A DNA stretch of 64,000 bases from Pycnococcus provasolii (lineage: Eukaryota > Chlorophyta > Pseudoscourfieldiophyceae > Pseudoscourfieldiales), in the NCBI GenBank assembly GCA_049487715.1, contig CP150553.1, positions 868,001-932,000 of the forward strand. The letters run 5' to 3'. The position numbers were made by a program, and so were the translations under genes. The notes below the pieces were generated by a model. It was not told the origin of the DNA and made no database searches. It was given only the letters and a program-made list of their open reading frames with translations. Positions 31,601-41,600 of this stretch are shown one piece after another (positions within the stretch are counted from its first letter, which is position 1; each line of letters starts with the position of its first letter).

Positions 31601-32572
31601 CGCCCTCCCCGAAAGCGGGGAACACCTTCCGTGGCAGCGGCCTCGTCGCGTCAATCTCGTCCACGTCAGGACCAATCTTTCTGGGGGTTCCCGGGACCGC
31701 CCCGCCTCTGGAACCCCGAATCGGGCTCCCCGGAGGCGACGCCGCAAGCGCGCCGAATCCGGGGCCCGCCGGGGCGGTAGCCGCTGCCGCCGTCGATGGC
31801 GCACCTTGGTTGTGCGCTCGGGCGCACGAGCGCACCTGGTCGTTCCGGTACACCTCGTACTTGCCAAGGTACTTGCCGTAGACGAGGCGAAGAGAATATG
31901 CCGCGTTGTTCATGTGCTGGCCCACCTGTGGTTTCGTCGGAACGAAAAGGGAGAACATTTGTTCCAGGGTTGCGTTTGTTTGCTGTTAGTCTCAAGGTTT
32001 CCCTAGCGCTTCAAGTTGTTTCTTTTAATTTTGTGCGAACGTACCATCATCAGCCTAGCGACGTCCTTCCACTTGCGAGTTTCACTCACTCTCTGAGCAC
32101 CGCCCAGCTCTGTGACGATGCGAAAGAGCCGCGCGAGGTTTACGACGGCGCCGCCCACCGTGGGCGGCTTGTTCGGAACGCCCACCTGGGCGCCACGCCC
32201 ACGCCCACCGTCGTTACGCTCCAGGAATGCGTCGTAGTCTTCCTGGAACGCCGCAGCGCTGTCTGCGTTGTGCAGGCGCCGCTGCAGCTCCGCTAGGTGC
32301 TGAATCTGCATACGAAACTTGAGCGTGTCCTTGCGCAGGCTGAATCGCGGGTGCCACGAGCGCGGCGGGACAATGGTGGCGATTCCATACCTCTGCACCT
32401 CGTCGCGTATGGCTGCGATGTACGCGAGCGGGTTTGCGAACTCCGCGTCGGTGGGGTGGTAGACGGGCGCCGACCTGAGCGCCACCTTCTCCCCCGCCGA
32501 TGTGAAGTGCGACGCGCTCTCGTCGCGCGGTCGCTGCGCCACGGAGTGTGCGCGCCGTTTGTCGCGAGGCAT
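25659..32572 (-). CDS. KDM5: KDM5/JARID1-type protein with degenerate JmjC, one intron
   Basis: Exons 32572-32045 and 31925-25659, 2264 aa. Domain order is that of KDM5 H3K4 demethylases: JmjN (about 35-76), ARID (about 105-215, split by the intron), PHD1 (459-505; CPLC...CDRCDDGYHTFCL), JmjC (about 640-800), C5HC2 zinc finger (919-972), PLU-1-type helical region and PHD2 (2026-2072; CDLCGDWYHVDCLG). The catalytic site is broken: the HxE motif reads K685-I-E687 and the distal iron His is T769, while the 2-oxoglutarate Lys in GHDKIWYSVP remains. It is therefore probably a chromatin reader or scaffold, not an active demethylase. TTACA (TGTAA on the gene strand) lies at 25633-25637. It is divergent from NDUFV1. 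Confidence 0.88.
31926..32044 (-). other. Spliceosomal intron in KDM5, 119 nt
   Basis: On the minus strand the donor is GTACGT (from 32044) and the acceptor is CCACAG (to 31926), preceded by a CTTTTC-type pyrimidine tract and GACTAAC. Splicing joins KDVARLMM to VGQHMNNAAYSLRLVY, which gives an ARID domain of normal length; an alternative upstream CAG acceptor would insert 24 residues. Confidence 0.85.
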
Positions 32573-32922
32573 CGGCGGCGCGCGTGTGTGTTTGCGTTGC
32601 GTAGCACCACACTCACCAGCCAGCCTACCCTACCTACCCCCGGCGACTGACGCGCGTACACGAGCGGTAGCGCAGGAGCGCAGGACGCTGATGGCACGAG
32701 CGCCGGAGGAGGGAGGCGAGGGAGGGAGGAGGGAGGCCCTCTCTCCTCGGAAACCCTGCCCTGCCCTGCGCTCTGCAAATTGGTGGAGAGGGGACCCGTC
32801 GTTGGACGACATGACAAAAGGTGTTCTGGGGATACCTGTTTCCCACTTCGACGTCACCCTCGTTTCGTTGCTCCCCCCCCTCCCTCCCTCCCCTCCAAAA
32901 TACAGCTCGCAGAAGCACAGCC
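32573..32922. other. Bidirectional promoter, KDM5/NDUFV1
   Basis: A 350-nt gap between divergent start codons, rich in GGGAGG and CCCTCC motifs, ending in a pyrimidine leader before the NDUFV1 ATG. No other feature is seen. Confidence 0.5.
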
Positions 32923-34395
32923 ATGGCGCTGCGAGGGTTCGCCAACTCCGCGGTCGCACTCGTGCGCTCACGATGCACGAGCAGTGTGGCCACTGCTGCC
33001 CCTGCGGCAGTATCCTTTAGGGTTGGGGGGCTAGGACTGCGCGCCTCGTCCAGCTCGTCCAGCGCATCCGAGGAAAAGACCGTCTTCGGAGGCCTCTCCG
33101 ACGAAGACCGCATCTTCACAAACCTCTACGGCAAGCACGACCCCTTCATCAAGGGCGCGCTCGCGCGCGGCGACTGGTACAAGACCAAGGAGCTCGTGCA
33201 GATGGGACCGGACTGGATTGTCGAGGAAATGAAGGCGTCCGGACTTCGCGGGCGCGGAGGCGCGGGATTCCCCAGCGGACTCAAGTGGTCATTCATGCCC
33301 AAGGTGAGCGACGGACGACCATCCTACCTCGTCGTCAACGCCGACGAGAGCGAGCCGGGAACGTGTAAGGACAGGGAAATCATGCGGCAGGACCCTCACA
33401 AACTCATCGAAGGGTGCCTCATTGCGGGTACTGCCATGCGCGCAAGGGCGGGGTACATCTACATCCGCGGAGAGTACTACGCGGAGCGCAAGGCGCTCGA
33501 GCAGGCGCTGAAGGAGGCGTACGACAGGGGGTTCCTCGGGAAGAATGCGTGCGGCAGCGGCAAGGACTTTGACTTGGTGGTGCACTACGGAGCAGGCGCG
33601 TACATCTGCGGCGAGGAGACGGCTCTCATCGAGAGTCTCGAGGGCAAGACGGGAAAACCCAGGCTCAAGCCGCCGTTCCCCGCGGGCGTCGGCCTGTTTG
33701 GCTGCCCCACGACGGTAACGAACGTCGAGACGGTGGCCGTGGCGCCAACCATCCTACGCCGTGGCGCTGACTGGTTCGCGAGCTTCGGGCGACCGAACAA
33801 CCGAGGCACAAAGCTGTTCTGCATCTCGGGACACGTTAACAAGCCCTGCACGGTTGAGGAGGAGATGTCCATTAGCCTGCGTGAACTCATCGAGAAGCAC
33901 TGCGGTGGAGTGCGCGGCGGATGGGACAACCTGCTTGCCGTCATTCCAGGTGGCAGCAGTACGCCTCTGCTTCCCAAGTCGATTTGCGACGACGTGCTCA
34001 TGGACTTCGATGCGCTCAAGTCATCGGGCAGCGGACTTGGAACCGCCGCGGTGATCGTGATGGACAAGAGCACGGACGTCGTCGACGCCATCGCGCGGCT
34101 CAGCTACTTCTATAAGCACGAGAGCTGCGGGCAGTGCACGCCGTGCCGCGAGGGTACTGGATGGCTGTACAAGATGATGCAGAGGATGCAGACCGGCGAC
34201 GCGCGCGTGGAGGAAATTGACCAGCTGTGGGAGCTCACGAAGCAAATTGAGGGGCACACCATCTGCGCGCTCGGCGACGCCGCGGCGTGGCCTGTCCAGG
34301 GCCTGATCCGTCACATGCGCCCAGAGCTCGAGAAGCGCATCAATGCATACAGTGCAGATGCGGCAAATAAGGCGAAGGAGATTGCGAAGTGTTGA
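32923..34395 (+). CDS. NDUFV1: Complex I 51-kDa subunit (NDUFV1), mitochondrial
   Basis: A 490-aa protein carrying FMN and the N3 4Fe-4S cluster at the NADH-oxidising tip of respiratory complex I. Residues 1-45 form a basic mitochondrial presequence ([18 protein letters not shown]). The NADH/FMN glycine-rich motif [15 protein letters not shown] and [15 protein letters not shown], and later [19 protein letters not shown], are intact. The cluster motif [13 protein letters not shown] plus the distal Cys in [13 protein letters not shown] complete the N3 ligands. The ATG at 32923 follows a CCCTCC leader; the frame is open further upstream without a better start. Confidence 0.95.
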   Translation: MALRGFANSAVALVRSRCTSSVATAAPAAVSFRVGGLGLRASSSSSSASEEKTVFGGLSDEDRIFTNLYGKHDPFIKGALARGDWYKTKELVQMGPDWIVEEMKASGLRGRGGAGFPSGLKWSFMPKVSDGRPSYLVVNADESEPGTCKDREIMRQDPHKLIEGCLIAGTAMRARAGYIYIRGEYYAERKALEQALKEAYDRGFLGKNACGSGKDFDLVVHYGAGAYICGEETALIESLEGKTGKPRLKPPFPAGVGLFGCPTTVTNVETVAVAPTILRRGADWFASFGRPNNRGTKLFCISGHVNKPCTVEEEMSISLRELIEKHCGGVRGGWDNLLAVIPGGSSTPLLPKSICDDVLMDFDALKSSGSGLGTAAVIVMDKSTDVVDAIARLSYFYKHESCGQCTPCREGTGWLYKMMQRMQTGDARVEEIDQLWELTKQIEGHTICALGDAAAWPVQGLIRHMRPELEKRINAYSADAANKAKEIAKC

Positions 34396-35033
34396 CTTCT
34401 TGTGTTTTCTCCGAGACATACTGGCGTGCGCGTGCGATGGGCGACGACGCGCGCGGCCTGCCAAAAAAGGGAAGTCAAGTGAGATTTAAATAAAAAAAAA
34501 CAGCAAACATAGCAAAATGAACTTCACACACACCTTGGAGAGGTTGGTGGAGACCGTCCTCCTGGACTCGAAGGTCGTCGCCCGGCTGCCGCTGCTCCTG
34601 ATCCTGATGCACGTCCCTGATACGTTCGCGCCTCGAGACGAGTCACGCGCCCGTCGCCGTTCAGGTCGTCCAGAGACTCAAACTCGCGCATAACTCACCT
34701 TAAATAAGTAAGCAGCAGGAAATAACCAAGGCGATAACAAACAATATAGATATGTAAGCAACCTTAACTATATGTGTGTATATGTGTATTGCTTACAAGT
34801 GTACTGTATTTAAAATAGTAAACTAGTAAAATACGAAACTACACAAAAAACAAAACAAAAAAAGTTTCGGACGTGGTTGAGGTGGTCTTGGCGCGCTTGG
34901 CTTTTCTATGAGAGGGAGGGTTCCCAACGACGACGACCGACGACGACGAGAGCTGAAAGCGGAGAGCAAGCTCAGTCCACTGCAGTTCCGCGCGTTCGTT
35001 GCGTTGCGGTGGCCTTCACTCCTTCAGTTCTGT
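34396..35033. other. AT-rich intergenic zone
   Basis: A 638-nt gap. The first 100 nt are NDUFV1 3' sequence. An EF-hand-like mini ORF lies on the minus strand at 34524-34691. From 34700 to 34870 the DNA is strongly AT-rich, with a GTAAGCAA...TTGCTTAC inverted pair. It then returns to GC-rich DNA with no convincing gene. Confidence 0.45.
34524..34691 (-). CDS. Small EF-hand-like ORF (possible exon fragment)
   Basis: 55 codons from ATG 34691. Residues 8-22 read DDLNGDGRVTRLEAR: a 12-residue loop with D1, N3, D5, G6, V8 and E12, which is a textbook EF-hand calcium loop. The remainder is Ser/Pro/Arg/Gly-rich. No partner EF-hand is nearby. GTGAGT immediately upstream on the same strand looks like a 5' splice site, so this may sit in a broken gene. 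A 58-codon ORF on the plus strand (34517-34693) overlaps completely and cannot be excluded. Confidence 0.3.
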   Translation of the reverse strand: MREFESLDDLNGDGRVTRLEARTYQGRASGSGAAAAGRRPSSPGGRSPPTSPRCV

Positions 35034-35080
35034 TCAAGTGGCAAGTGGTGGCAAGTGGCAAGTGGCAAGTGGCATGTGCC
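35034..35080. repeat. GGCAAGT short tandem repeat
   Basis: About five imperfect 7-bp units (GGCAAGT, once GGTGGCAAGT) in 45 nt. The repeat forms the abrupt 3' boundary of the kinase fragment. Confidence 0.7.
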
Positions 35081-35762
35081 CAGATTTGGGAGGAAACTGA
35101 ACACCCTTGCGTGCCTCCGCCGCGATTGAACCTTCGCGGAGAATCGTCTCCTGGCTCTGCCCGTGTGCGAATGGCCGTTCGCCAAAAAGCGCCTGGTACG
35201 TGAGCACGCCGGCACTCCAGACGTCAACCTTCGAGCTAATTTGCGGCGGTGCGGTGCCCGCGGCAAGCTCACCGGTGCCTGGGAAGCACTCTGGCGGCAG
35301 GTACCAGTACGTTCCCACGCCCACGGAAGTCAGCTCGATGCGCGACGGCATCGCGCTTGCCGCAAACGTGCTCAGCGACGAAGTGCCAGGTACTGACACG
35401 ATGCCATTCGCGGTGGGCGCAACGTCGCCGTCCATCTCTTTCGACAGTCCAAAATCGCTAATCTTCGCCGTTCCCGCCTCATCGAAAAGCACGTTGGCCG
35501 GCTTGAGGTCGTAGTGGATGATCCTCCTGGGAGGTGCGGACACGTACCGCAGCGCGCTCATCACCTGCCTCACGACGCTCTTCGCAACGCGTTCCGGCAG
35601 CGGACCCGCGCGCAGGACGTGCTCGAGATCTGGTCCCTTGCACAGCTCAAGGATTGTGCAGAACGAGTCGGCATCAATCTCAAACACGTCGAGGTGTGCG
35701 ACGACGTTCGCATGTCGCAGCCGCTGTAGACGCTGACGCGCGAGCTGCTCCGGAGGCGGCAC
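35034..35762 (-). pseudogene. TLK: Tousled-like kinase fragment
   Basis: The minus-strand frame encodes a Ser/Thr kinase segment closely matching Tousled-like kinases: FEIDADSFCTILELCKGPDL, IIHYDLKPANVLFDE, KISDFGLSKEMD, GTYWYLPPECFPG and SSKVDVWSAGVLTYQALFG. TLKs act in chromatin assembly in S phase. The glycine loop and the ATP-binding Lys are absent: upstream the frame becomes basic and meets a stop near 35831. The C-lobe ends after VQFPP, where the frame runs into GGCAAGT tandem repeats (35034-35080) and stops. A 35-residue insert lies before GVGTYWY. Lacking both ends, it is most likely a gene fragment; undetected exons are a weaker option. Confidence 0.75.
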
Positions 35763-36114
35763 TGCTGCCCGCCGTTGTCGCCGAGGCGTTCGCGTTTGCC
35801 GGCCGCATGCGTTTTCTGTCCCTTGTCGTCATCGTGGGAAGGCCAGGGATTCCCCCTCCGGCTGATTTTCAATGTATTGCTCCAGCAAAGGATGCCTTTG
35901 GTTAACCTTAGTCCTCCGGTGGAACCACCTTCGCAGGACTGCTACTTGTACTTGAAAACCCGAACCCTTTGGCCCACGGGCTAGGGGTTTTGAATTCGAA
36001 TCACCGATTCAAACAGGCCTGCTTCACATGCACTGACAGACAGAACAGAACGTCTTGAAATAACGACGTCTTGAAATCAAATCAACGTCATGCCAAAGTA
36101 TGTAGTCGCCTGCT
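35763..36114. other. Gap between kinase and IWS1 fragments
   Basis: 352 nt without a supported gene. A short palindromic stretch (GAATTCGAATC...GATTC) near 35990 resembles a tRNA T-arm only superficially. CAGACAGAACAGAACG and AACGACGTCTTGAAAT (twice) are short repeats. Confidence 0.35.
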
Positions 36115-36804
36115 TTGCGTGCCTGCTTCGCTTCGCACTCTTTTTTGCTTCGGTTGCAGACGGCAGGAGTGTGGAGGATGCGACGTGGTGCGCCGCAAGC
36201 AGAGGAGGCTGAGGAGGAAGAAGCGGGCGTCGAGCGCATCTTCATCAAGGGTGGAAATAAAAAGAAGAAGAAGGAGAAAACAGCAGAGGAGGAGGAGGTG
36301 GAGGATATTGTCATCGACCTGCTCACGAAGATGGACATGGCGGCTGACATGGATGAAAAGAGCAACCAAGAACAGAAGCCTTGTATCGCAAAGCTGGGAC
36401 TGATGAACATGGTATACGAGCAGCTTACGAAAAGGAAGTACCAGGCTAAGTACATCGACTTCGGCGTGCTTGGCGTTCTACAAGGGTGGCTGAAGCCGAT
36501 GCCAGATGGAAGCTTGCCTAACGTCTTGGTGCGAACGAAGGTGCTGGGCATTCTCGAGGCGCTACCCATCAACCTCGAGTTACCTGATCGCAAGGAACAG
36601 CTGAGGTTAAGCCAGCTTGGTAAGCTCGTCATGTTTCTCTCCAAAAATAAGGATGAGACGCCTGACAACAGAAAGAGGGCGACGCAGCTCGTGCAGCGCT
36701 GGGCACGACCAATTTTTGAGCTGTCGACGAGGTATGCGGACATGAAGGCGACGGAACGTGTTTGCACAACAAATTATCAAGTTTTTTTACTGTTTCGTCT
36801 TTAA
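36115..36804 (+). pseudogene. IWS1: IWS1/SPN1 (TFIIS N-domain) core fragment
   Basis: The frame encodes an acidic/Lys-rich lead (from ATG 36178) and then the conserved SPN1/IWS1 core: DIVIDLLTKMDMAAD, KLGLMNMVYEQL, FGVLGVLQGWLKPMPDGSLPN, LGKLVMFLSKNKDETPDNR and RWARPIFELSTRYADMK. IWS1 binds SPT6 and RNA polymerase II during elongation. The long acidic N-terminal half is missing, and after the core the C-terminal conserved tail is replaced by 20 unrelated residues ending TNYQVFLLFRL. A pyrimidine tract with TTGCAG at about 36142-36161 resembles a 3' splice site, so an upstream exon may exist, but none fits in the preceding 350 nt. I read it as a truncated copy; an exon too far upstream is possible. 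Confidence 0.65.
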
Positions 36805-36816
36805 TCTTCAAAGTCA

Positions 36817-37225
36817 TCACCCCTCTATCTTATTATTGTCAAGCCACGCCGTGTACTGCTCTGACATGCATTGCCACTTTTCACGGGTCATGCCTGCAGG
36901 CACGTTCAAGGGTCGTCGGCAAAGACACACGTTTTCGACCGTGTACGGCTTCTCGTCGTCAATGCGATCAATTGACATGCGCACGGCGTGAATGTCATCA
37001 TCGTTCTTTCCGAGCGGTTTTTTGGAATGTGCACACAGATAGTGCTGTTCCTTCAGCAGCGCTATGATCTGGTCACAGGTGAGGTCAAAGCCAGACGGCT
37101 TGTTCACACTTGCGGTGACGAGCTCGAGTAGAGTTTCCGCGGTTTGGCTGGGCTTTTCGAGCCTGTCTATTCCACGTAGCTGCGACAGGATGAGCAGCGC
37201 GACGTTGTTTGAGTTTTGCGACAGC
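36817..37225 (-). pseudogene. HNH-endonuclease-like fragment
   Basis: The minus-strand frame ends at 36817 and encodes FDLTCDQIIALLKEQHYLC, then CAHSKKPLG, SIDRIDDEKPYTVENVCLC and RRPLNVPAGMTREKW. The Cys pair plus SIDRID...YT..NV pattern is that of HNH-type nucleases found in phages, giant viruses and mobile introns. Upstream the frame dissolves into 79-bp tandem repeats, and no start codon belongs clearly to the domain. It is convergent with the IWS1 fragment, 12 nt away. Nuclease activity is not proven by this motif. Confidence 0.55.
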
Positions 37226-37228
37226 ACA

Positions 37229-37563
37229 GATTGAGCGAAGAACACGAAGAGAAGGTGTAAAGATGTCGACAATACACCTGTAAGTAAGGTATGGCAGCGA
37301 CAGCCAAGATTGAGCGAAGAACACGAAGAGAAGGTGTAAAGGTGTCGACAATACACCTGTAAGTAAGGTATGGCAGCGACAGCCAAGATTGAGCGAAGAA
37401 CACGAAGAGAAGGTGTAAAGATGTCGACAATACACCTGTAGTGTGCGCAATGGCCGAGTCTTGCGGGGAGAGGGCAGGCAAAGTGTGCGCAAAGATTAAG
37501 CGACAGCACAGATTGAGCGAAGAACACGAAGAGAAGGTGTAAAGGTGTCGACAATACACCTGT
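37229..37563. repeat. 79-bp tandem repeat, three plus one copies
   Basis: Near-identical units beginning GATTGAGCGAAGAACACGAA start at 37229, 37308 and 37387 (period exactly 79), and a fourth partial unit starts at 37511 after a unique spacer of about 45 nt. Copies differ at one or two positions (AAAGATG versus AAAGGTG). The period is not a multiple of three, so frames passing through them are not conserved coding. The unit contains CACCTGTAAGTAAGG. Confidence 0.9.
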
Positions 37564-37706
37564 GTGAGCTGTGAGCTGTCAAATACCTCAAATGTGAAAG
37601 TGAGAAAGTGAGAGGGAGGGAAAAACCCGGGAAAGGGAGAAACAGAACGAGGGTGCGTGCCTTGCCTCGGGGGCGAAGCAGGCACCACCCCGATCTATGT
37701 AAAACC

Positions 37707-38573
37707 CTAAATGTTTTGACATCCTACAGTAAATTGGGGAGGCGCCTCAATCAACCTCCGATCTCCGCGACCTCCGATCTCGTTTCGAAGCTCCCTAGTA
37801 AAGTTGATAGATACCACCGACAAAGTGCCCATCCCAAAACTCCCTGTTGCGAGCGCCTGGCGCACGCTGTTCTCGAGCCTATCTGTCTCCAGGCGTGCAG
37901 CGGGACCGAGGCTGGGGAAGATGACGTCGTCCCAAAGGCTCATCAGCGACTTGCGACTGAGACGAAGTGCACCACGCGCCGCCACACCGAGGAATTGCTC
38001 CGAACCCTCACTCACCTCTGCGACGACGGGTGCACTCGCCTGGCGCAGCGGCGGCGAGGCATCCCCCCAACCGTCTTCGACTGCAATATCCTCGGCGAGT
38101 GCCTGCAGAGTGTCCTTGTTCGCACCGCCAGTTTGGTGGACGACGAAAGCAGGTGCTGACTTTTCAGACTCCGGCTCCATGAGCTGGTCGTCAGCCCATA
38201 GTGTGCCACCTCGGCTGACCCACGAGCGTGTTGGCGGCGGGCGGAGCATTTGATATGGTTGAGGCTGCTGCGGCAAGTTCTGAATTCCTGTGCTGTAGTT
38301 GCTTCGACTTGCGGGCGGCCGCAAGTCGGCGTGCACTGACAGGGTTGACTCCCGGCTGACAATGTTTCCCACCACGTATGTTGCGACGGGTCCTCGTCGG
38401 TATCCGTTGTGCACGGATAGTGCGGGCAGAGGTTCTGCGCCGCTTGGTCCTGAGACAGCAGAGAGTCGGTTGAGCGCCCGTGCCGACGCCGGCGGCAGCG
38501 CTCCTCCCCCGCGTGCGGAGTTGTTCTTCGACGAGGATTTGTCTGGATACAGCGTAGCTGGCGCACGCGTCAT
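37707..38573 (-). CDS. Hypothetical protein, orphan
   Basis: A 288-aa product from ATG 38573. No family is recognised. The N-terminal 150 residues are Ser/Pro/Arg-rich and look disordered. The region LRLSRKSLMSLWDDVIFPSLG to ALATGSFGMGTLSVVSINF (about 205-265) is more ordered. There are no membrane segments. It lies on the same strand as, and 85 nt downstream of, the 2273-aa membrane protein. Other frames are partly open, so confidence is moderate. A telobox-like AAAACCCTAA overlaps its stop codon. Confidence 0.5.
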   Translation of the reverse strand: MTRAPATLYPDKSSSKNNSARGGGALPPASARALNRLSAVSGPSGAEPLPALSVHNGYRRGPVATYVVGNIVSRESTLSVHADLRPPASRSNYSTGIQNLPQQPQPYQMLRPPPTRSWVSRGGTLWADDQLMEPESEKSAPAFVVHQTGGANKDTLQALAEDIAVEDGWGDASPPLRQASAPVVAEVSEGSEQFLGVAARGALRLSRKSLMSLWDDVIFPSLGPAARLETDRLENSVRQALATGSFGMGTLSVVSINFTRELRNEIGGRGDRRLIEAPPQFTVGCQNI

Positions 38574-38658
38574 GGCTGAAGGGTGGTGTTTTCGTCAAAC
38601 CTAAAAACGCTCATTTAGTAATGGAATTGAAAATTTAAGTTCTCTAGTAGGTACATAT

Positions 38659-41600
38659 TTACACATCCTGTTCGTCAATCTTAGCGTCCACCTCCGCCTC
38701 ATCCACCTCCTCCTTGGGCTTGGCGCCTTGCATGGCACCTCCGCCTCCAACGCACAGTCCACTGTTCACCACAGCGCCCACGGTGCCGTCGGATCCCAGG
38801 AACGCCTTCACGCCAACAAAAATGAATACGAACATGCAAATCAAAATCAGTGCACCTAAGCACACCAAGAACGACCGACGGCCTGGGCTCAATCCCAGCT
38901 CGTTCATCGCCTCCTCTACGAGAACAGCCTGTATGTCCCCCCACGCCGTCTTGAATTCTTGGTACCCAATGCTGCCCGAGCCATCGGTGTCGGCGCTTGC
39001 GTACAGCTTCTGAATACGGTCCTCGGGAAGCGAAACATTCAGATCGTTGAAGATAGCACGGAATTCTGAGTACTCGATTTCCTCGTCAGCACCTGCGTAC
39101 CTCTTGAAGGTCTTAAACAATGCTGCGTCACCACCGTCCGCGCCGGCTGATGCACCAGGGCCAAACCCGTTGCCACCACCACTTCCGGTGCCAGCGAAAG
39201 CAGTTCCCATAGACGATACGCCTCGAGCATTCGAAAACGACTCCACAACAGGTCCGGCAGTAGAGCCAGGCTCCTGCTCAGTCATGGGAGCGGGTGCCGC
39301 GGCGGCTGACGAAGGTTCTTTGCCTGGCAACTCAGCACTGCGGCGAGGGGAATCGTCCGCCACCTCCTCCTCTGGATCCATCGCTTCGGCATTCGCGTCG
39401 TTAATCTTCATCTCGAATTTCCGTGCATTCTTCTCCTGAATGTTGTCCGCATAACTCTGCGCCTTCTTCGCCAGCGCCTTTGCACTCGACGTCACGGATG
39501 TCACTAGCGTTCCGGCGGCGGCTATGTACGGCAAGAAGATGTTCGGGTTGATGATCACGCCTAGCACCACCCAGCAGAACGCGCTCACGATGTAAGCGCA
39601 AGTCAGCACAAACATAAGGCCAAGCACGGCATAAAAGAGGAGGCGGACGGATCGCGTGATAAAGTTCAGCCGCTCACCCATGATGTAGTAGTTCCCCAGC
39701 TCGAACGAGGCTACGACAATCCACGCAAGCACAGATAGCATGCCGTAGAGAAAGGTAGGCTGCACGCTCTTTTCAAATGCAAAGCCGTCGAAAGGCGAGT
39801 ACACTAAAGTCTTGAGATCTGACAAGTAAAATGTGCCAGTCTGCTGACCCGTTAGAGACTCGATATTCGCCACCGTGTTCTGAAGCGTGAGGAAGGCAAG
39901 CATCGCGGGAACTGGAACGAGCAAGACGAAAGTCACGTGAGTCAACACTTCGGACAGCTGTAGAAAGAACCAAGTCAGAACGTTCAGTTGAAGTACATCC
40001 GGGCCGCCCGAAGGCATCTCGAGCACGCCGTATAGATCCGTGTACTTCTCTCGCTTAGCGGGGATGCCCAGCAGCTTCTCCAGCTCGGCGCAGAACGAAT
40101 TTTCGGTAATCTGCTTGGCAAGCGTCGTCAAACCTCGATGACGCAGATATGACTTATAGTCTTCGAGCAGCGGTTCCATGAGAACAGCATGGTCCGCTTT
40201 GTTGTTCGTCACCTCTACATCAGCCTCGCGCAGGAACGCGTCGAGCTGCGTGCGAGGCTCCGGCCGTTTACCATGCACGACATTGTATCTTTGCTTCGGA
40301 TCCAGGCGGTGCTTGCCATTCAGGTGCCGCACGCCACGCAGGACGTAGGGAAAGCGATCGCGAACTTTGATGCGAAGCTTCCTCCACACCTTGTCATCCA
40401 ATTGCACGGCATCCACGCCGCTCTTGCGGCAGAAGCGGAGATAGTTTGCACGGAACTTTCGGAGGGTTGTCCGGAACGCTAACTCCGCAGTATGCGCGTA
40501 GTACAGCGTGATGGAGCGCAACACGCCCTCGTCCTCGCAGCCGAGCATGTACGTGATGTTGCGCGAATTGTCTGCGCTACGTGGGGCGGCACGAAGCAGG
40601 AATGACGCCGCTTTCAATGGCTCATCACGAACATTTGCCTGGCTCTTCAAAATAGGCGCGCCGACGCGATAGCGGGCCCCGTCGAACGCGCGCATGGCAC
40701 CGAGCACCAGTTGGTATGCTGGGTCTCCAACGCCACACACGCGACTGGCGATTGACTCGGCGCTCGTCTCTCGAACGGTGGTCCAGTACACCTTTGAATT
40801 AATTTCGCCACACGAAGGCACCACATGTGTACATATGAGAGGCAACCCACCGCTAATCTTCGAATACGCGCTGCGCAGCAGTAAGAAGAGAGCAGCGAAT
40901 ATGCGAAAGTTTTTAATATGCTCCGCCACAGTTTTCATGTAGTTTGGACTCGGAACGTTGACGGACACGTAGTCAAGCTCGCAAAGGCGTTGCGCGGCGA
41001 GAGACTGCGGGGTGACCATTAGCTCAACGCACGTCGTATTGGGGAAGTCGCCGGGAAGCACGATGCCGCTTGTGCCTCCGATGCCACCGGCGAGCTTGCC
41101 AAACGCGATATTTCGGTAGCATTTCAGGTTGACAAATTCTCTCAACGAGTTGACGAGAAAGCCCTGAAGTCGCCTCACAATCACCTCGCTGATACGCTGG
41201 AAAACACTAGGCAGACTCGAGCGCACGCGTGTGGGTAGGACTGAACTTGCCAGACTCGCACCCTTGCTTTCAACGCTGGATATCGCCCTCTCCAGCATAC
41301 GCATGCAAGGAGCAAGCATGACAGGCCGCCTCTTTCGTATCAGCACCTGAATCTTGTCGACGACGTCCTTCAGGTGTGTGTCCTCCTGGCGTTCCACCTC
41401 CGCCAGAGCCGCAATAAAGGTTTCAAACTTAGCCTTCATAGACACCAAGAGGTTCTGGTGTGGGATGTGCATAGGCGACATGCCGTCCTGCGGATTGGTA
41501 TTCGCCCCGAGTGCACCTACCGTCTCACTGGCAATTTTAGAGAGCTCGCTTCCCATGCGAAAGGTGACCAATCGTGCGTGGGCAAGCATCACGTCGTTGA

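Noticed and set aside
32003-32572. A separate 189-codon JmjN/ARID gene
   Set aside because: Its last 13 codons are intronic. A GTACGT/CCACAG intron joins it in frame to the PHD/JmjC frame and completes the ARID domain, so it is exon 1 of KDM5.
35960-36030. tRNA-like T-arm sequence (TTCGAATC)
   Set aside because: The flanking bases cannot form a T stem, acceptor stem or anticodon arm.
37229-37563. CRISPR-like array
   Set aside because: The 79-bp units abut without unique spacers, and the genome is eukaryotic.
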